A stretch of 64,000 nucleotides of DNA from Halorarum halophilum. Lineage in GTDB: Archaea; Halobacteriota; Halobacteria; Halobacteriales; Haloferacaceae. A program made the translations under genes and the position numbers. Positions 33,893 through 42,320 of this stretch are shown piece after piece. The notes under the pieces are model-generated. The model did not search any database. It saw only the letters and a program-made list of their open reading frames with translations, and was not told where the DNA came from. The DNA is taken from the NCBI RefSeq assembly GCF_013401515.1, contig NZ_CP058529.1, positions 3,038,001-3,102,000 on the forward strand. Reading direction: 5' to 3'. Numbering within the stretch: position 1 is the stretch's first letter; every line of letters starts with the position of its first letter.

Positions 33893-34564
33893 ATGCGAAC
33901 GTACGAAGTGCGGTACGAACCGGACGGCGTCCAGCTGTCGGGCGAGGTGAACGGAACCGCCTGGGACCGGGCGAAGGCCGGCGAGATCGACCGGTTCTCG
34001 TGGTCGGACGACGGGGATGGGCCCGGAACGGTCGTCCGCGCACTCCACGACGAGGACGCGCTGTTCCTGCAGTTCCAGGTCGAGGACCGTGAGATGCGCG
34101 CGGAGGTGACCGAACTCAACGGCCCGACGTTCGAGGACAGTTCGGTCGAGTTCTTCGCCACCCCCGGCCCGGATGCCGAGGGGAAGTACCTCAACTTCGA
34201 GGCCAACTGCTGCGGGACGTTCAAACTGGGGTGGCAGGAGCCGGCGTGGCGGGAGCGGGGAGTCGGTCGCGACCTCGTGTCGCCGATGCTCGCCGGGGAG
34301 ATCGACGTCGAGACGTCCGTGCCCGGTCCGACCAGAACGCCGTCGGAGGACGACAACGGGTGGTGGTTGGCCGTACGCATTCCGGAGGCGACTCTCCAGT
34401 CGTTCACCGGTCGACCGGTGTCGATAGCGCACGACGCCGTCTGGCGGGGGAACTTCTACCGGAGCGGCGTCCCGGACCACCGAAAGGCGACGTGGAACCC
34501 GCTTCCGACGCCGACACCGGAGTACCACTCCCCGGAGCACTTCGGCCGGATACGGTTCGAGTGA
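33893..34564 (+). CDS. CBM9-like carbohydrate-binding domain protein
   Basis: A 223-residue protein that consists of one carbohydrate-binding module family 9-like beta-sandwich. Characteristic stretches are DEDALFLQFQVED (about 58-70), DSSVEFFATPGPD (about 86-98), YLNFEANCCG and WWLAVRIPEATL; family 9 modules bind sugar-chain ends. There is no signal peptide, so as a stand-alone cytoplasmic protein its role is unclear. ATG 33893 is supported by a CTTAAGG element about 28 bases upstream (33862-33868). It is convergent with the IclR gene at 34831. Confidence 0.75.
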   Translation: MRTYEVRYEPDGVQLSGEVNGTAWDRAKAGEIDRFSWSDDGDGPGTVVRALHDEDALFLQFQVEDREMRAEVTELNGPTFEDSSVEFFATPGPDAEGKYLNFEANCCGTFKLGWQEPAWRERGVGRDLVSPMLAGEIDVETSVPGPTRTPSEDDNGWWLAVRIPEATLQSFTGRPVSIAHDAVWRGNFYRSGVPDHRKATWNPLPTPTPEYHSPEHFGRIRFE

Positions 34565-34704
34565 GGCCCCTCTCGGATCGACTGGTTCGGGGAGAAGACG
34601 ACGGTTGACGATCCCGCTTTTGAAGGTACCGTCCGAGAGTCTCGGAACGGGAGGAGAACGTCGGCCCGCCCACCGGTCGCTGTCGATCTGCCGCGAACCC
34701 GGGT

Positions 34705-34726
34705 ATTACGGGTCTACTACTGTAAC
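34705..34726. promoter_or_regulatory. 22-bp RTTACR-N10-YGTAAY dyad
   Basis: ATTACG-N10-TGTAAC with the same CTACTACTGTAAC right half as the copy at 33494. It lies between two convergent genes (CBM9-like ending at 34564 and IclR ending at 34831), where a promoter operator is not expected. That placement suggests either a recombination scar or control of an unseen transcript. Confidence 0.5.
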
Positions 34727-34830
34727 GACGTCCGGCGTCCGGTGATGGCGGACGCATCTCGAACCGGGGTCGGTCCACGGTCGAACCGATGGACGACCGC
34801 TGCGGGGGTTTGGGGACGGCATCAGCGCCG

Positions 34831-35595
34831 TCAGGAGTAGGTCATGTTGACCTCGATGACGTTCGCCGCGCTCTGGACCTGGCGCGGGATGTCGTTCTCG
34901 TACCGGTCGTCGTGCATCCGGCTCATCGGGCCCGAAACGCTCACCGCGCCGAGAATCTCGTCGTTGCGGTCGAGGATCGGCGCGGCAATGCAGCGCATAC
35001 CCTCGATGCGCTCCTCGTCGTCCGTGGCGTACCCCCGTTCCCGAATCTCGGCAAGCTGGTCGGAGAGCGTCTCCCGGTCCGTGATCGTCTTCCTGGTCAC
35101 CTTCGGCAGTCCCCGCTCGGAAATGATACGGTCGACTTCCGACTGGGGCATGTGAGCGAGGATCGCCTTCCCCATGGCGGCAGTCTGGAGCGGGACGCGC
35201 ATTCCGGGTCGGGTGTCGAGCGTGACGGCGTCCTCCCCCTTGGCCTTGTACAGGAAGATACCGAGGCCGTGCTCTTCGATCATGAGGTTGGCGTGCTCGC
35301 CCGTCTCGTCGGCGAGGCGGTTGATGACCGGCCGCGCCACGCGATACACCTTCATGTTCTCCCGCGCGTAGCCGCCGTACTCCAGGAACCGCGTGCCAAT
35401 CCGGTAGCCGTCGGGGGCTTTCACGACGAACTCGAGTTCGACGAGCGTACTGAGGTGATCGTGTGCGGTGCTCTTGGGCACGCCGACGTGGTCGGCAACC
35501 TCCGCGATACTGGGCCGGTCGAGCTGTTTGAGCGCCTCGACGATCGCGAACGTCGTTCCGGCCGATTTCACCCGGAGCGGGTCTGACACCGTCAT
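34831..35595 (-). CDS. IclR-family transcriptional regulator (2)
   Basis: A 254-residue IclR regulator, clearly different from the one at 25450. The N-terminal winged HTH spans about 10-75 (PSIAEVADHVGVPKSTAHDHL), the C-terminal effector domain includes GYATDDEERIEGMRCIAAP and VSVSGPMS. Start 35595 is set by a minus-strand CGTTTATGC box at 35619-35627 and by homology; the longer frame upstream overlaps this box. It stands beside the rhamnose gene set (35944-42171) and is the natural candidate to regulate it, perhaps through the direct repeats at 35666-35715. Confidence 0.92.
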   Translation of the reverse strand: MTVSDPLRVKSAGTTFAIVEALKQLDRPSIAEVADHVGVPKSTAHDHLSTLVELEFVVKAPDGYRIGTRFLEYGGYARENMKVYRVARPVINRLADETGEHANLMIEEHGLGIFLYKAKGEDAVTLDTRPGMRVPLQTAAMGKAILAHMPQSEVDRIISERGLPKVTRKTITDRETLSDQLAEIRERGYATDDEERIEGMRCIAAPILDRNDEILGAVSVSGPMSRMHDDRYENDIPRQVQSAANVIEVNMTYS

Positions 35596-35943
35596 TGCCA
35601 CAACAACACGTGAGTGAACGCATAAACGTTTGGTATCGCCGGACGGCACACTGTCACACGCCCTCGTCCAGGCGACGTACTGCGAGGAGGATCGTCCAGG
35701 CAACGTACCGCGAGGGGCAGATCGACGGCACCGACGCCGACCTGGCGTCGGGCATTACCGGACGGGCTGTTTTTTCAACCGGTGCAGAGCTTCACGGTTC
35801 CGGTCGCCGACGAACGAAGGACCCCTTCGGTGCAATCCGTCCGCCTCGATCGATGACGTAGCCAGTAGACGTCCAGCAGTACTCACACGCTCACAGTCCG
35901 TCACGGGACGTGATACCGTCGAAGCAGGTCGTAGCGCGGACGA
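35596..35943. other. upstream region of IclR (2)
   Basis: This 348-bp gap has no supported gene. It holds the IclR promoter (35619-35627), a pair of 22-bp direct repeats (35666-35715) and a T6 run at 35771-35776 that could end a plus-strand transcript. The rest is featureless to my eye. Confidence 0.45.
35666..35715. repeat. 22-bp direct repeat upstream of IclR (2)
   Basis: Two copies of GTCCAGGCRACGTACYGCGA(GG) at 35666-35687 and 35694-35715 differ at 2 of 22 positions and are spaced 28 bp apart, nearly three turns of DNA. They lie about 40-90 bp upstream of the IclR promoter. The spacing suits two bound dimers on one face, so a regulator-binding array is possible; a simple duplication is the alternative. 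Confidence 0.5.
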
Positions 35944-36810
35944 CTATCGTCGTACTGCCCGTTCGAACGCCCGGCCGCGAAGCCAACGGAGGTCGGTTTC
36001 GCCGAGTTCCGGGACCCGTTCGAGCCACGTCACGCACTCTTCGTAGGTCGCGACGTCGCTGACGTTCGGGTAGTCCGTGCCCCAGACGAGCCGCTCCCTG
36101 CCGAACTCCTCCAGGAGCCACCGGACGTGGTCGTGCATGTCCTCGTGGGGATGCGCCTCCCGGGAGCGGTGCTGGACCTCCGAGAGCTTCGCGTACACGT
36201 TATCATACTCCGCGAGTTCGGCGTACGTCGAGAACGAGGACTCGTCCGGTGGGGTGGCGGGGTCGGCGTGCGAGAAGTGGTCGACGAGGTAGGTCAGGTC
36301 GGGGTAGGCGTCGACGAGTGCGACCACCTGGTCGAGCTGGTCGACATGGGCGAGCACCTGCACGACCGCGTCCGTCTCCCACGCAGCCGCCCAGAACGCC
36401 CGCTCCTCGATGGCGTCGAGCAGCCAGTCCACCGCTGGATCGAACGTCTCCCACATCCGGTCGTACGGGCAGATGGCGCCGAGGCGGAACCCCACCACGC
36501 CGTCGTTGGCCATCAGGTTCCGGAGGTGGTCGGCGGCGCCGTCGGCGAACTGGTCGACCATGACGATACCGGAGAGTCGGTCGTGGCTCGCCGCCTCGAC
36601 GGTGTACCAGTTGTCGGTCCACTCGCAGATGGGGTAGCCGACGACGACGGCCTCGTCGACGCCAGCCCCGTCCATGTCGGACAGCAATCGATCGACGTCG
36701 TACACCGCCGGCACGTCGAACGTCTCCACGAGATCGACGATGTCGCCGTTGACCCACGGGTGCTCCGGGCTCGGACGGCCCCACGCGTGCATGTGACTGT
36801 CGATGATCAT
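35944..36810 (-). CDS. amidohydrolase-family sugar lactonase
   Basis: A 288-residue metal-dependent hydrolase of the amidohydrolase-2 group. DSHMHAWG (4-11) gives the HxH pair, LVDHFSHA a third His and LVWGTDYPN the catalytic Asp. This group includes L-rhamnono- and L-fuconolactonases, and its neighbours (mutarotase 36915, dehydrogenase 37322, rhamnonate dehydratase 38743) make the lactonase step of the rhamnose pathway the best assignment. No signal peptide. A minus-strand CTTTTGAG box (36833-36840) is at leaderless distance from ATG 36810. Confidence 0.82.
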   Translation of the reverse strand: MIIDSHMHAWGRPSPEHPWVNGDIVDLVETFDVPAVYDVDRLLSDMDGAGVDEAVVVGYPICEWTDNWYTVEAASHDRLSGIVMVDQFADGAADHLRNLMANDGVVGFRLGAICPYDRMWETFDPAVDWLLDAIEERAFWAAAWETDAVVQVLAHVDQLDQVVALVDAYPDLTYLVDHFSHADPATPPDESSFSTYAELAEYDNVYAKLSEVQHRSREAHPHEDMHDHVRWLLEEFGRERLVWGTDYPNVSDVATYEECVTWLERVPELGETDLRWLRGRAFERAVRR

Positions 36811-36914
36811 TGGGTGAGTGCACTCCCCGACATCTCAAAAGCCTTCCCCGCCGACCGCTCGATACGCCTCCCCGGCGAAACGGCTATGAGGGCGTTCCGT
36901 GAACGGGCGCTCGC

Positions 36915-37220
36915 ATGGAACGGATCGCGTTTCACCTCGAGATCGTCGACGGAAAGCGTGACGCCTACCGCGAAGCCCACGAGAGCGTTCCGGAGGAGTT
37001 GGTGGAGGCGTACCTCTCCTCCGGCGCCGGCATCGAATCCTACAGCGTGTTCGAACAGGACGGCCACGTCTTCGGCTTCATGACCGTGGAGAATCCCGAG
37101 GCAGTCCGGCGCGTGATGGAGTCGAGCAGGGCCCAGTCCTCCTGGAACGAGGTGATGGACCCGATCCTCGAGGACGGCGACGGCGGGATCTGGATGGACG
37201 AAGTGTACCGGATGAAGTAA
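36915..37220 (+). CDS. rhaM: L-rhamnose mutarotase
   Basis: A 101-residue protein of the RhaM/YiiL family, dimeric alpha/beta enzymes that interconvert the alpha and beta anomers of L-rhamnose (some act on L-fucose). Family features are the start FHLEIVDGKRDAYREAH, which carries the conserved Tyr and His, VPEEL, YSVFEQDGHVFGFM, SWNEVMDPIL and the end VYRMK. Length is normal. It diverges from the lactonase gene and is convergent with the MDR dehydrogenase. A GGCTATGAGG element near 36883-36892 may be the TATA box. Confidence 0.87.
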   Translation: MERIAFHLEIVDGKRDAYREAHESVPEELVEAYLSSGAGIESYSVFEQDGHVFGFMTVENPEAVRRVMESSRAQSSWNEVMDPILEDGDGGIWMDEVYRMK

Positions 37221-37321
37221 CTTATCGAACTCGGCCGACGGGCTGGACGAACGGCTCCGCCCACCGGGAGTGTTACTATGGGACTAGGGGAACTCACGTC
37301 GGAGAGGTCCGCTGCCGTGGA

Positions 37322-38353
37322 CTACTCCGCGAACGAGAAGACCGGCTTGCAGGTCTCCGAGGAGAGGAACGCCTCGAACGCCGCCGTCGGATCGTCTACA
37401 GAGTAGGAGGAGTCGACGATGACGCCCGGCTGGATGGCGCCGTTGTCCATCAGCCGAAGCGCCTGCTCGAAGTTGCGCCACGTCGAGCCGTAGGAGGTGT
37501 TGATGTCGATCTCGCCGCGAACGGGCGGGGTCATGTACAGTTCGCTCGGCTCGGCCGGCAGCCCGACGACGACGACCTGGCCGCCCTTCCTGACGTGCTC
37601 GACCGCGGTCTCGACGCCGCTCCTGTGCCCCGTGGTGTCGAAGACGACGTCGAATCCCACCCCGTCCGTGAACGACTCGGTGTGCGCTTCGAGGTCGGAT
37701 TCCTCCAGGTTCACCGTCTCGATGCCAAGGTCCTCGAGCAGCGGGAGCCGGTAGACGGTGTCGCGTTCGAGCCCCGAGACGAGCACGTTCGCGCCCATCG
37801 AATCCGCGACGCAGGCCGTGAGCACTCCGATCGGACCCGGCCCCTCGACGAGCACGTTGTGGCCGGGGGTCGTCATCGACTGGGTCAGAACCGCCCGGGC
37901 GGCGATGCTCGTCGGCTCCGTGATGGCGGCGTGCTCGAGCGGGACGTCTGCCGGCACCGAGTGGAGGTGCTGGTCCTCGACCGTCACGTACTCGGTGTAG
38001 GCGCCGTCGCGATGCATCCCGGTGATGGAGAAGTTCTGGCACACGTTCGGCTGTCCGTTCCGACACTGGAAGCAGGTGCCGCAGTCGTGGATCGGCTCCT
38101 CGACGACCTTCTCCCCGACGGAGAACTCCTCGACATCGTCGCCGACCGCCTCCACGACGCCGGCGTACTCGTGGCCCATGATTCGGGGCATCGGGACCCA
38201 CTCGTAGCCGCCCTCGTACCGGTAGGCGTGCGCGTCGCTCCCGCAGAGGCCCGCCGAATGAACGCGGACTAGTACCTCGTCGTCAGCAGGAGTTGGGCGG
38301 TCTCGATTCTGGAGTTCGACGGATTCGGGTCCGGTTTGCACGATGGCTTTCAT
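37322..38353 (-). CDS. zinc-dependent MDR alcohol/sugar dehydrogenase
   Basis: A 343-residue medium-chain dehydrogenase. Catalytic zinc ligands are Cys37 (GLCGSD) and the His61-Glu62 pair in MGHEYAG; the structural zinc site is Cys91, Cys94, Cys97 and Cys105; VEGPGPIGVL is the NAD(P)-binding glycine motif. Within the rhamnose set it could oxidise L-rhamnose to the lactone or 2-keto-3-deoxy-L-rhamnonate to the diketo acid. A pair of oxidations is needed and only this enzyme and the LLM protein at 39962 are candidates locally. ATG 38353 begins the family's first strand (MKAIV). Confidence 0.88.
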   Translation of the reverse strand: MKAIVQTGPESVELQNRDRPTPADDEVLVRVHSAGLCGSDAHAYRYEGGYEWVPMPRIMGHEYAGVVEAVGDDVEEFSVGEKVVEEPIHDCGTCFQCRNGQPNVCQNFSITGMHRDGAYTEYVTVEDQHLHSVPADVPLEHAAITEPTSIAARAVLTQSMTTPGHNVLVEGPGPIGVLTACVADSMGANVLVSGLERDTVYRLPLLEDLGIETVNLEESDLEAHTESFTDGVGFDVVFDTTGHRSGVETAVEHVRKGGQVVVVGLPAEPSELYMTPPVRGEIDINTSYGSTWRNFEQALRLMDNGAIQPGVIVDSSYSVDDPTAAFEAFLSSETCKPVFSFAE

Positions 38354-38742
38354 TGGTATGGCGAGATGCTCACCGATAACGGGGGAGCTCGTTCGAACAG
38401 CGGTTTCGCGGAGGAGACCTTATAATTTTGGTCTGTTACCCGTGGTGGGTGGGAGTTCGAGTACGCGCTCGGGCGGCGGGCACCTCCCGACGGACGGGAA
38501 CGGCCGTTCGAGACGAACCGACCCGGAACCGCTCCGACGGACCCCTCTCGGGACTCGGGAACGTGACCGTCACCCCGCACGACGCCGGACGAAGCCCAGA
38601 GCGGTGGAACCGCCTCGCCGGTCTCGAATCGTGGCCGAGCACCTCCGGCACCTCGACGGCGGCGGGAGCACGGGCCTTCACAAAGATTTATGGTCGAGTT
38701 CCGCACGTCTCACACGTACACGGCCACCAGCCAACGCCACCC
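38354..38742. promoter_or_regulatory. divergent promoter region, dehydrogenase and rhamnonate dehydratase
   Basis: This 389-bp gap separates two divergent genes. An AT-rich CCTTATAATTTTGG at 38418-38431 is the best promoter element for the minus-strand dehydrogenase, which would give a leader of about 40 bases. GATTTATGG at 38686-38694 precedes ATG 38743 and predicts a leader of about 25-30 bases. I see no dyad of the two island families here. Confidence 0.45.
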
Positions 38743-39957
38743 ATGGAAATCACAGATATCTCAGTCACCAAGGTCAGCACGGAGTCGTGGGGCGAGTTCG
38801 TCGAGTTCCCCCTCGTCACCGTGATGAGCAAGTTCGAGGAGTACAACAACGCCGACGGCGACAACCCCCAGGCCCGCCGGAAGTGGATGGGGCCGGTCGG
38901 GGACGTCGTCGTCGAGGTCGAGACCGACGCGGGCATCACCGGCGTCGGCCAGGGTAACTGGGCGACCGGCGCCATCGAGACCATCGTCGACGAGACGCTC
39001 TCGAAACTCATCGTCGGCGAGGACCCGACCGAACGCGAGCGTCTCTGGGATATGATGTACCGGGCGACCATCCCGTTCGGCCGCAAGGGCGCCGCGATCG
39101 AGGCCATCAGCGCCGTCGACATCGCGCTCTGGGACATCGCCGGCAAGGAGGCCGGCAAGCCGGTCTACGAACTACTCGGCGGGCCGACCGAGAGCGAGAT
39201 CACCGCCTACGCGAGCAACCTCCACCCGGTCGACCACGACAAACTCGCCGAGGAAGCGCAGGACTACGCCGACCAGGGGTTCGACACGATGAAGCTCCGG
39301 TTCCGGTACGGCCCGGAGGCGGGACGGCGCGGGATGCGCGAGAACGAGGGCATCGTGGAGACCGTCCGCGACGCCGTCGGCGACGATATCGAGATCGCCG
39401 GCGACGCGTACATGGGCTGGACCGTGAAGTACGCGAAACGGATGATCTCACGGCTGGACCGGTACGACGTGGCATGGGTCGAAGAGCCGGTCCTCCCCGA
39501 CGAGATCGACGGGTACGCCGAAGTCCGCGAGCACGTGGCTACACCCATCTCCGGTGGCGAGCACGAGTTCACCCGCTTCGGGCACAAGGAACTGCTCGAC
39601 CGCGGGGCGGTCGACATCCTCCAGCCCGACGTCCACCGGGTGGGCGGCATCACCGAGATGATGCGCATCGCGGACATGGCGAGCACGTACAGCGTCCCGG
39701 TCGTCCCCCACTCGGGGACGAACCCGACGCTCCACTGTATCGCGGCCTCGGACAACATACCGATGGCCGAGTACTTCCCCATCCCGGAGTGGTACAGGCA
39801 GCGCCAGCAGGAGGCAGCCGACCGCGAGTCGACGTACGCGGACGCCATCTACGCGAACCCGCCGGATGCGGAGGGTGGAACCATCCCCCTCCCCGAAGGG
39901 GTCGGCGTGAGCGCGGAACTCAACCGCGAGGCGCTCGAACACTTCGCCGTGGAGTGA
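38743..39957 (+). CDS. L-rhamnonate dehydratase (enolase superfamily)
   Basis: A 404-residue MR/MLE enzyme that matches the rhamnonate-dehydratase subgroup: MYRATIPFGRKG and AISAVDIALWDIAGK in the N-terminal half, a YGPEAGRRGMREN loop, AGDAYMGW, WVEEPVLPD, SGGEHEFTRFG, ILQPDVHRVGGITE and VVPHSG, closely tracking the Escherichia coli enzyme. It converts L-rhamnonate to 2-keto-3-deoxy-L-rhamnonate. K-x-K is replaced by KLRFR, as expected for a subgroup that relies on histidines. It begins a co-directional pair with the LLM oxidoreductase four bases downstream, followed by the FAH-family hydrolase. Confidence 0.87.
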   Translation: MEITDISVTKVSTESWGEFVEFPLVTVMSKFEEYNNADGDNPQARRKWMGPVGDVVVEVETDAGITGVGQGNWATGAIETIVDETLSKLIVGEDPTERERLWDMMYRATIPFGRKGAAIEAISAVDIALWDIAGKEAGKPVYELLGGPTESEITAYASNLHPVDHDKLAEEAQDYADQGFDTMKLRFRYGPEAGRRGMRENEGIVETVRDAVGDDIEIAGDAYMGWTVKYAKRMISRLDRYDVAWVEEPVLPDEIDGYAEVREHVATPISGGEHEFTRFGHKELLDRGAVDILQPDVHRVGGITEMMRIADMASTYSVPVVPHSGTNPTLHCIAASDNIPMAEYFPIPEWYRQRQQEAADRESTYADAIYANPPDAEGGTIPLPEGVGVSAELNREALEHFAVE

Positions 39958-39961
39958 CCCG

Positions 39962-40990
39962 ATGAGCGAGCTATCGTTCGAGTTCAACGTGCCGGTGTTC
40001 GCGGGGGCGCCCCAGTCGGACGCGGAGCCCGTCCACCGGGACACGCCGTGTTACGAGGAGCTCGACTGGGAGACCACCCGGATGGGGGTCGAGACGGCGG
40101 AGGACCTCGGCTTCGACGCCGTCTGGGCGCCCGACCACCTCATGCTCGGGCGCGACCACGCGGAGTACGAGTGCTGGACGCTCCTCAGCGCCATCGCCGG
40201 GTTCACCGAGGACGTGAACGTCGGCTCGCTCGTACTGTGTAACGACTACCGGAATCCCGCGCTCGTCGCGAAGATGGCGGCCACCCTGGACGTGGTCAGC
40301 GACGGCCGTCTCGAACTCGGGCTCGGCGCCGGGTGGCACGAACCCGAGTACGACGCCTACGGTTGGGAGTACCGCGACGGCTTCGAGCGCCTGATGCGGC
40401 TCGACGAGTCCATCCGGCTGATGAAGCGGATGTGGGACGCCGGCACCGACGGCGCGAGCTTCGACGGCGACCGCTACCAGATCGAGAACGCTTACTGCGC
40501 GCCGCCGCCGGTGCAGGACCCGCACCCGCCGATACTCGTCGGCGGGCAGGGCGAGGAGGTCACGCTCAAACTGGTCGCGAAACACGCCGACGTCTGGAAC
40601 ACGGACGTCTTCAACGGCGACGTGGAGACGCTCGAACACAAGATCGGCGTCATCGAGGACCACTGCGAGACCGTCGGACGCGACCCCGACGAGATCGAGT
40701 ACTCGTGGGACGGCCACGTCATCTGCACCCGCGACGAGGAGAAGTTCGAACGGCTGCTGGACCTGATGACGCCGATCCAGTTCGAGGAGGAGTACCAGGA
40801 CCGGGCGGCGATCGAGACGGAGGAGGACGCCCGGGAGTACTTCATCATCGGCACTCCCGAGGAGTGCGCCGAAGCCATCGAGCGACGGATCGGGGCGGGC
40901 GTCACGAAGTTCCAGGGCTGGTTCGTCGACTTCCCCGACACGGCCGGGATGGAGCTGTTCGCCGACGAGGTGATCCCGCAGTTCGACTGA
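39962..40990 (+). CDS. LLM-class (F420-type) oxidoreductase
   Basis: A 342-residue luciferase-like monooxygenase-family TIM barrel, whose archaeal members mostly use coenzyme F420. FDAVWAPDHLMLG (about 50-62) is the signature containing the His used by F420-dependent glucose-6-phosphate dehydrogenase; SDGRLELGLGAGWHEPEY and PPILVGGQGEE are further family blocks. It starts four bases after the rhamnonate dehydratase stop, so they are co-transcribed. That location suggests a sugar or 2-keto-3-deoxy-acid dehydrogenase of the rhamnose pathway, using F420 in place of NAD; a side role such as an oxidative clean-up enzyme is possible. Confidence 0.85.
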   Translation: MSELSFEFNVPVFAGAPQSDAEPVHRDTPCYEELDWETTRMGVETAEDLGFDAVWAPDHLMLGRDHAEYECWTLLSAIAGFTEDVNVGSLVLCNDYRNPALVAKMAATLDVVSDGRLELGLGAGWHEPEYDAYGWEYRDGFERLMRLDESIRLMKRMWDAGTDGASFDGDRYQIENAYCAPPPVQDPHPPILVGGQGEEVTLKLVAKHADVWNTDVFNGDVETLEHKIGVIEDHCETVGRDPDEIEYSWDGHVICTRDEEKFERLLDLMTPIQFEEEYQDRAAIETEEDAREYFIIGTPEECAEAIERRIGAGVTKFQGWFVDFPDTAGMELFADEVIPQFD

Positions 40991-41279
40991 CGGTCCCTCC
41001 CGACGAGGATGCCTGTTTTTGCGAACGTGCGACGGAGACTGTACGGATGCGGTCCGGATCCTCGGAATCCGTGACGCTGTGCGTCCACGCGCGGTGTCCT
41101 ACGGACGAGGATGATGTGGAGTACTTCGACGCGCTGGACCGGACACGGGACCGATGAACACCTCCGACGACAGTGAGCGAGTGACGGTGCAGCGGTGGGC
41201 CGCGGCGCCGATACCGGGCCGGAACGAGTTCTCGGAGGCGCGACGGGCATCGAGGTGCGTCCATCCCGCTCCCGAGCTG
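40991..41279. other. intergenic region before the FAH gene
   Basis: A TTTTT run at 41014-41018, shortly after the LLM stop, is a reasonable archaeal terminator. Two very short coupled frames (41047-41157 and 41154 onward, overlapping as ATGA) can be read but have no recognisable product and weak coding bias. Nothing else is apparent. Confidence 0.4.
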
Positions 41280-41304
41280 GGGAACACAATAGTTAGGTGT
41301 TCCC
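41280..41304 (+). promoter_or_regulatory. dyad enclosing the FAH-gene TATA box
   Basis: GGGAACAC (41280-41287) and GTGTTCCC (41297-41304) are perfect 8-bp arms around AATAGTTAG, which holds the TATA-like element about 29 bases before ATG 41323. A protein bound to both arms would cover the promoter. The half-site GTTCCC is the same as in the 17-bp palindromes, but the arms face the other way. Confidence 0.55.
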
Positions 41305-41322
41305 GGGGTGGATCGACTTTCG

Positions 41323-42171
41323 ATGCAGTTCGTTCGATACACCGGAGGCGGAGCCCCGCAGTGGGGCGTTCGCCGCGACGACGCAATCGTACCGCTCACC
41401 GGACTCCGCGAGGACGTGTCCTACCAGCAGTTGACCAGCCCTGGGTTCCTGCGGGTCGTCGAGGACGCAGTAGACGCCGCAGAGGACCGCTCGGTGGCGG
41501 TGGAGAGCGTCGACGTGCTGGCGCCCGTTCCGCATCCCGGCAAGATAATCTGCGTCGGGTTGAACTACCACGACCACGCCGAAGAACAGAACGAGGACGT
41601 GCCCGAACGGCCGCTCCTGTTCGGGAAGGCCGACACGGCGGTCACGAACCCGGGGGATCCCATCGTCCACCCCGCCGAGGTCGAAGAGGTCGACTACGAG
41701 GTGGAACTCGGCGTCGTCGTGGGCCGGACGGCCAGGGACGTCCCCGCCGAGGACGCCCGCGACTACGTCGCCGGGTACACGGCCATCAACGACGTAAGCG
41801 GACGGGACGCCCAGTTCGATGACGAGCAGTTCTTCCGCGGGAAGAGTTACGACACGTTCGCCCCGATGGGCCCGACACTCGTCCCGGAGGGCTACCTCGA
41901 TCCGAACGACCTGGACGTCGCCTGCCGCGTCAACGGCGAGACGAAGCAGTCCTCGAACACCGAGGAGTTCATCTTCGACGTCGGGGAGGTCGTCGAGTAC
42001 ATCAGCGGGATCACGACGTTGCGACCCGGCGACGTGATCTCCACGGGGACCCCCGGCGGCGTCGGCATCTTCCGCGACCCCCCGGAGCTCCTCGCCCCCG
42101 GCGATACCGTCGACGTCGAGATCGAGGGTATCGGAACGCTGACGAACCCCGTCGTGGCCGAACGACGGTAG
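41323..42171 (+). CDS. FAH-family hydrolase, probable 2,4-diketo-3-deoxy-L-rhamnonate hydrolase
   Basis: A 282-residue fumarylacetoacetate-hydrolase-family enzyme. Metal and catalytic elements are visible in order: CVGLNYHDHAEE, FGKADTAV, VDYEVELGVVVG (two metal-binding Glu), NDVSGRDAQF (Asp), GKSYDTFAPMGP and STGTPGGVG. In the diketo-hydrolase branch of L-rhamnose catabolism this family splits 2,4-diketo-3-deoxy-L-rhamnonate into pyruvate and L-lactate; its position after the dehydratase and LLM genes fits that. ATG 41323 is chosen over GTG 41308 because the TATA-like element at 41288-41296 has leaderless spacing to it. Confidence 0.87.
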   Translation: MQFVRYTGGGAPQWGVRRDDAIVPLTGLREDVSYQQLTSPGFLRVVEDAVDAAEDRSVAVESVDVLAPVPHPGKIICVGLNYHDHAEEQNEDVPERPLLFGKADTAVTNPGDPIVHPAEVEEVDYEVELGVVVGRTARDVPAEDARDYVAGYTAINDVSGRDAQFDDEQFFRGKSYDTFAPMGPTLVPEGYLDPNDLDVACRVNGETKQSSNTEEFIFDVGEVVEYISGITTLRPGDVISTGTPGGVGIFRDPPELLAPGDTVDVEIEGIGTLTNPVVAERR

Positions 42172-42320
42172 ACCCGAACGCGGTCCGGAACCGAACCAGG
42201 GCCAACGGGTCACGGACATACTTCTCCCCGACAGCGGCACTATCGAACACGGCAGCGCGGAGCGATACGAGGCTGGGGGTCGATCGCCAGGAGAGGGGTA
42301 TCGCTTCGCCGACCGACGCG

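Noticed and set aside
35771-35776. T6 run as terminator
   Set aside because: No plus-strand gene ends before it, so it is left as an unassigned run.
41047-41280. Two short overlapping frames (ATGA) before the FAH gene
   Set aside because: Overlap is suggestive but the products are short, unrecognised and without a promoter.
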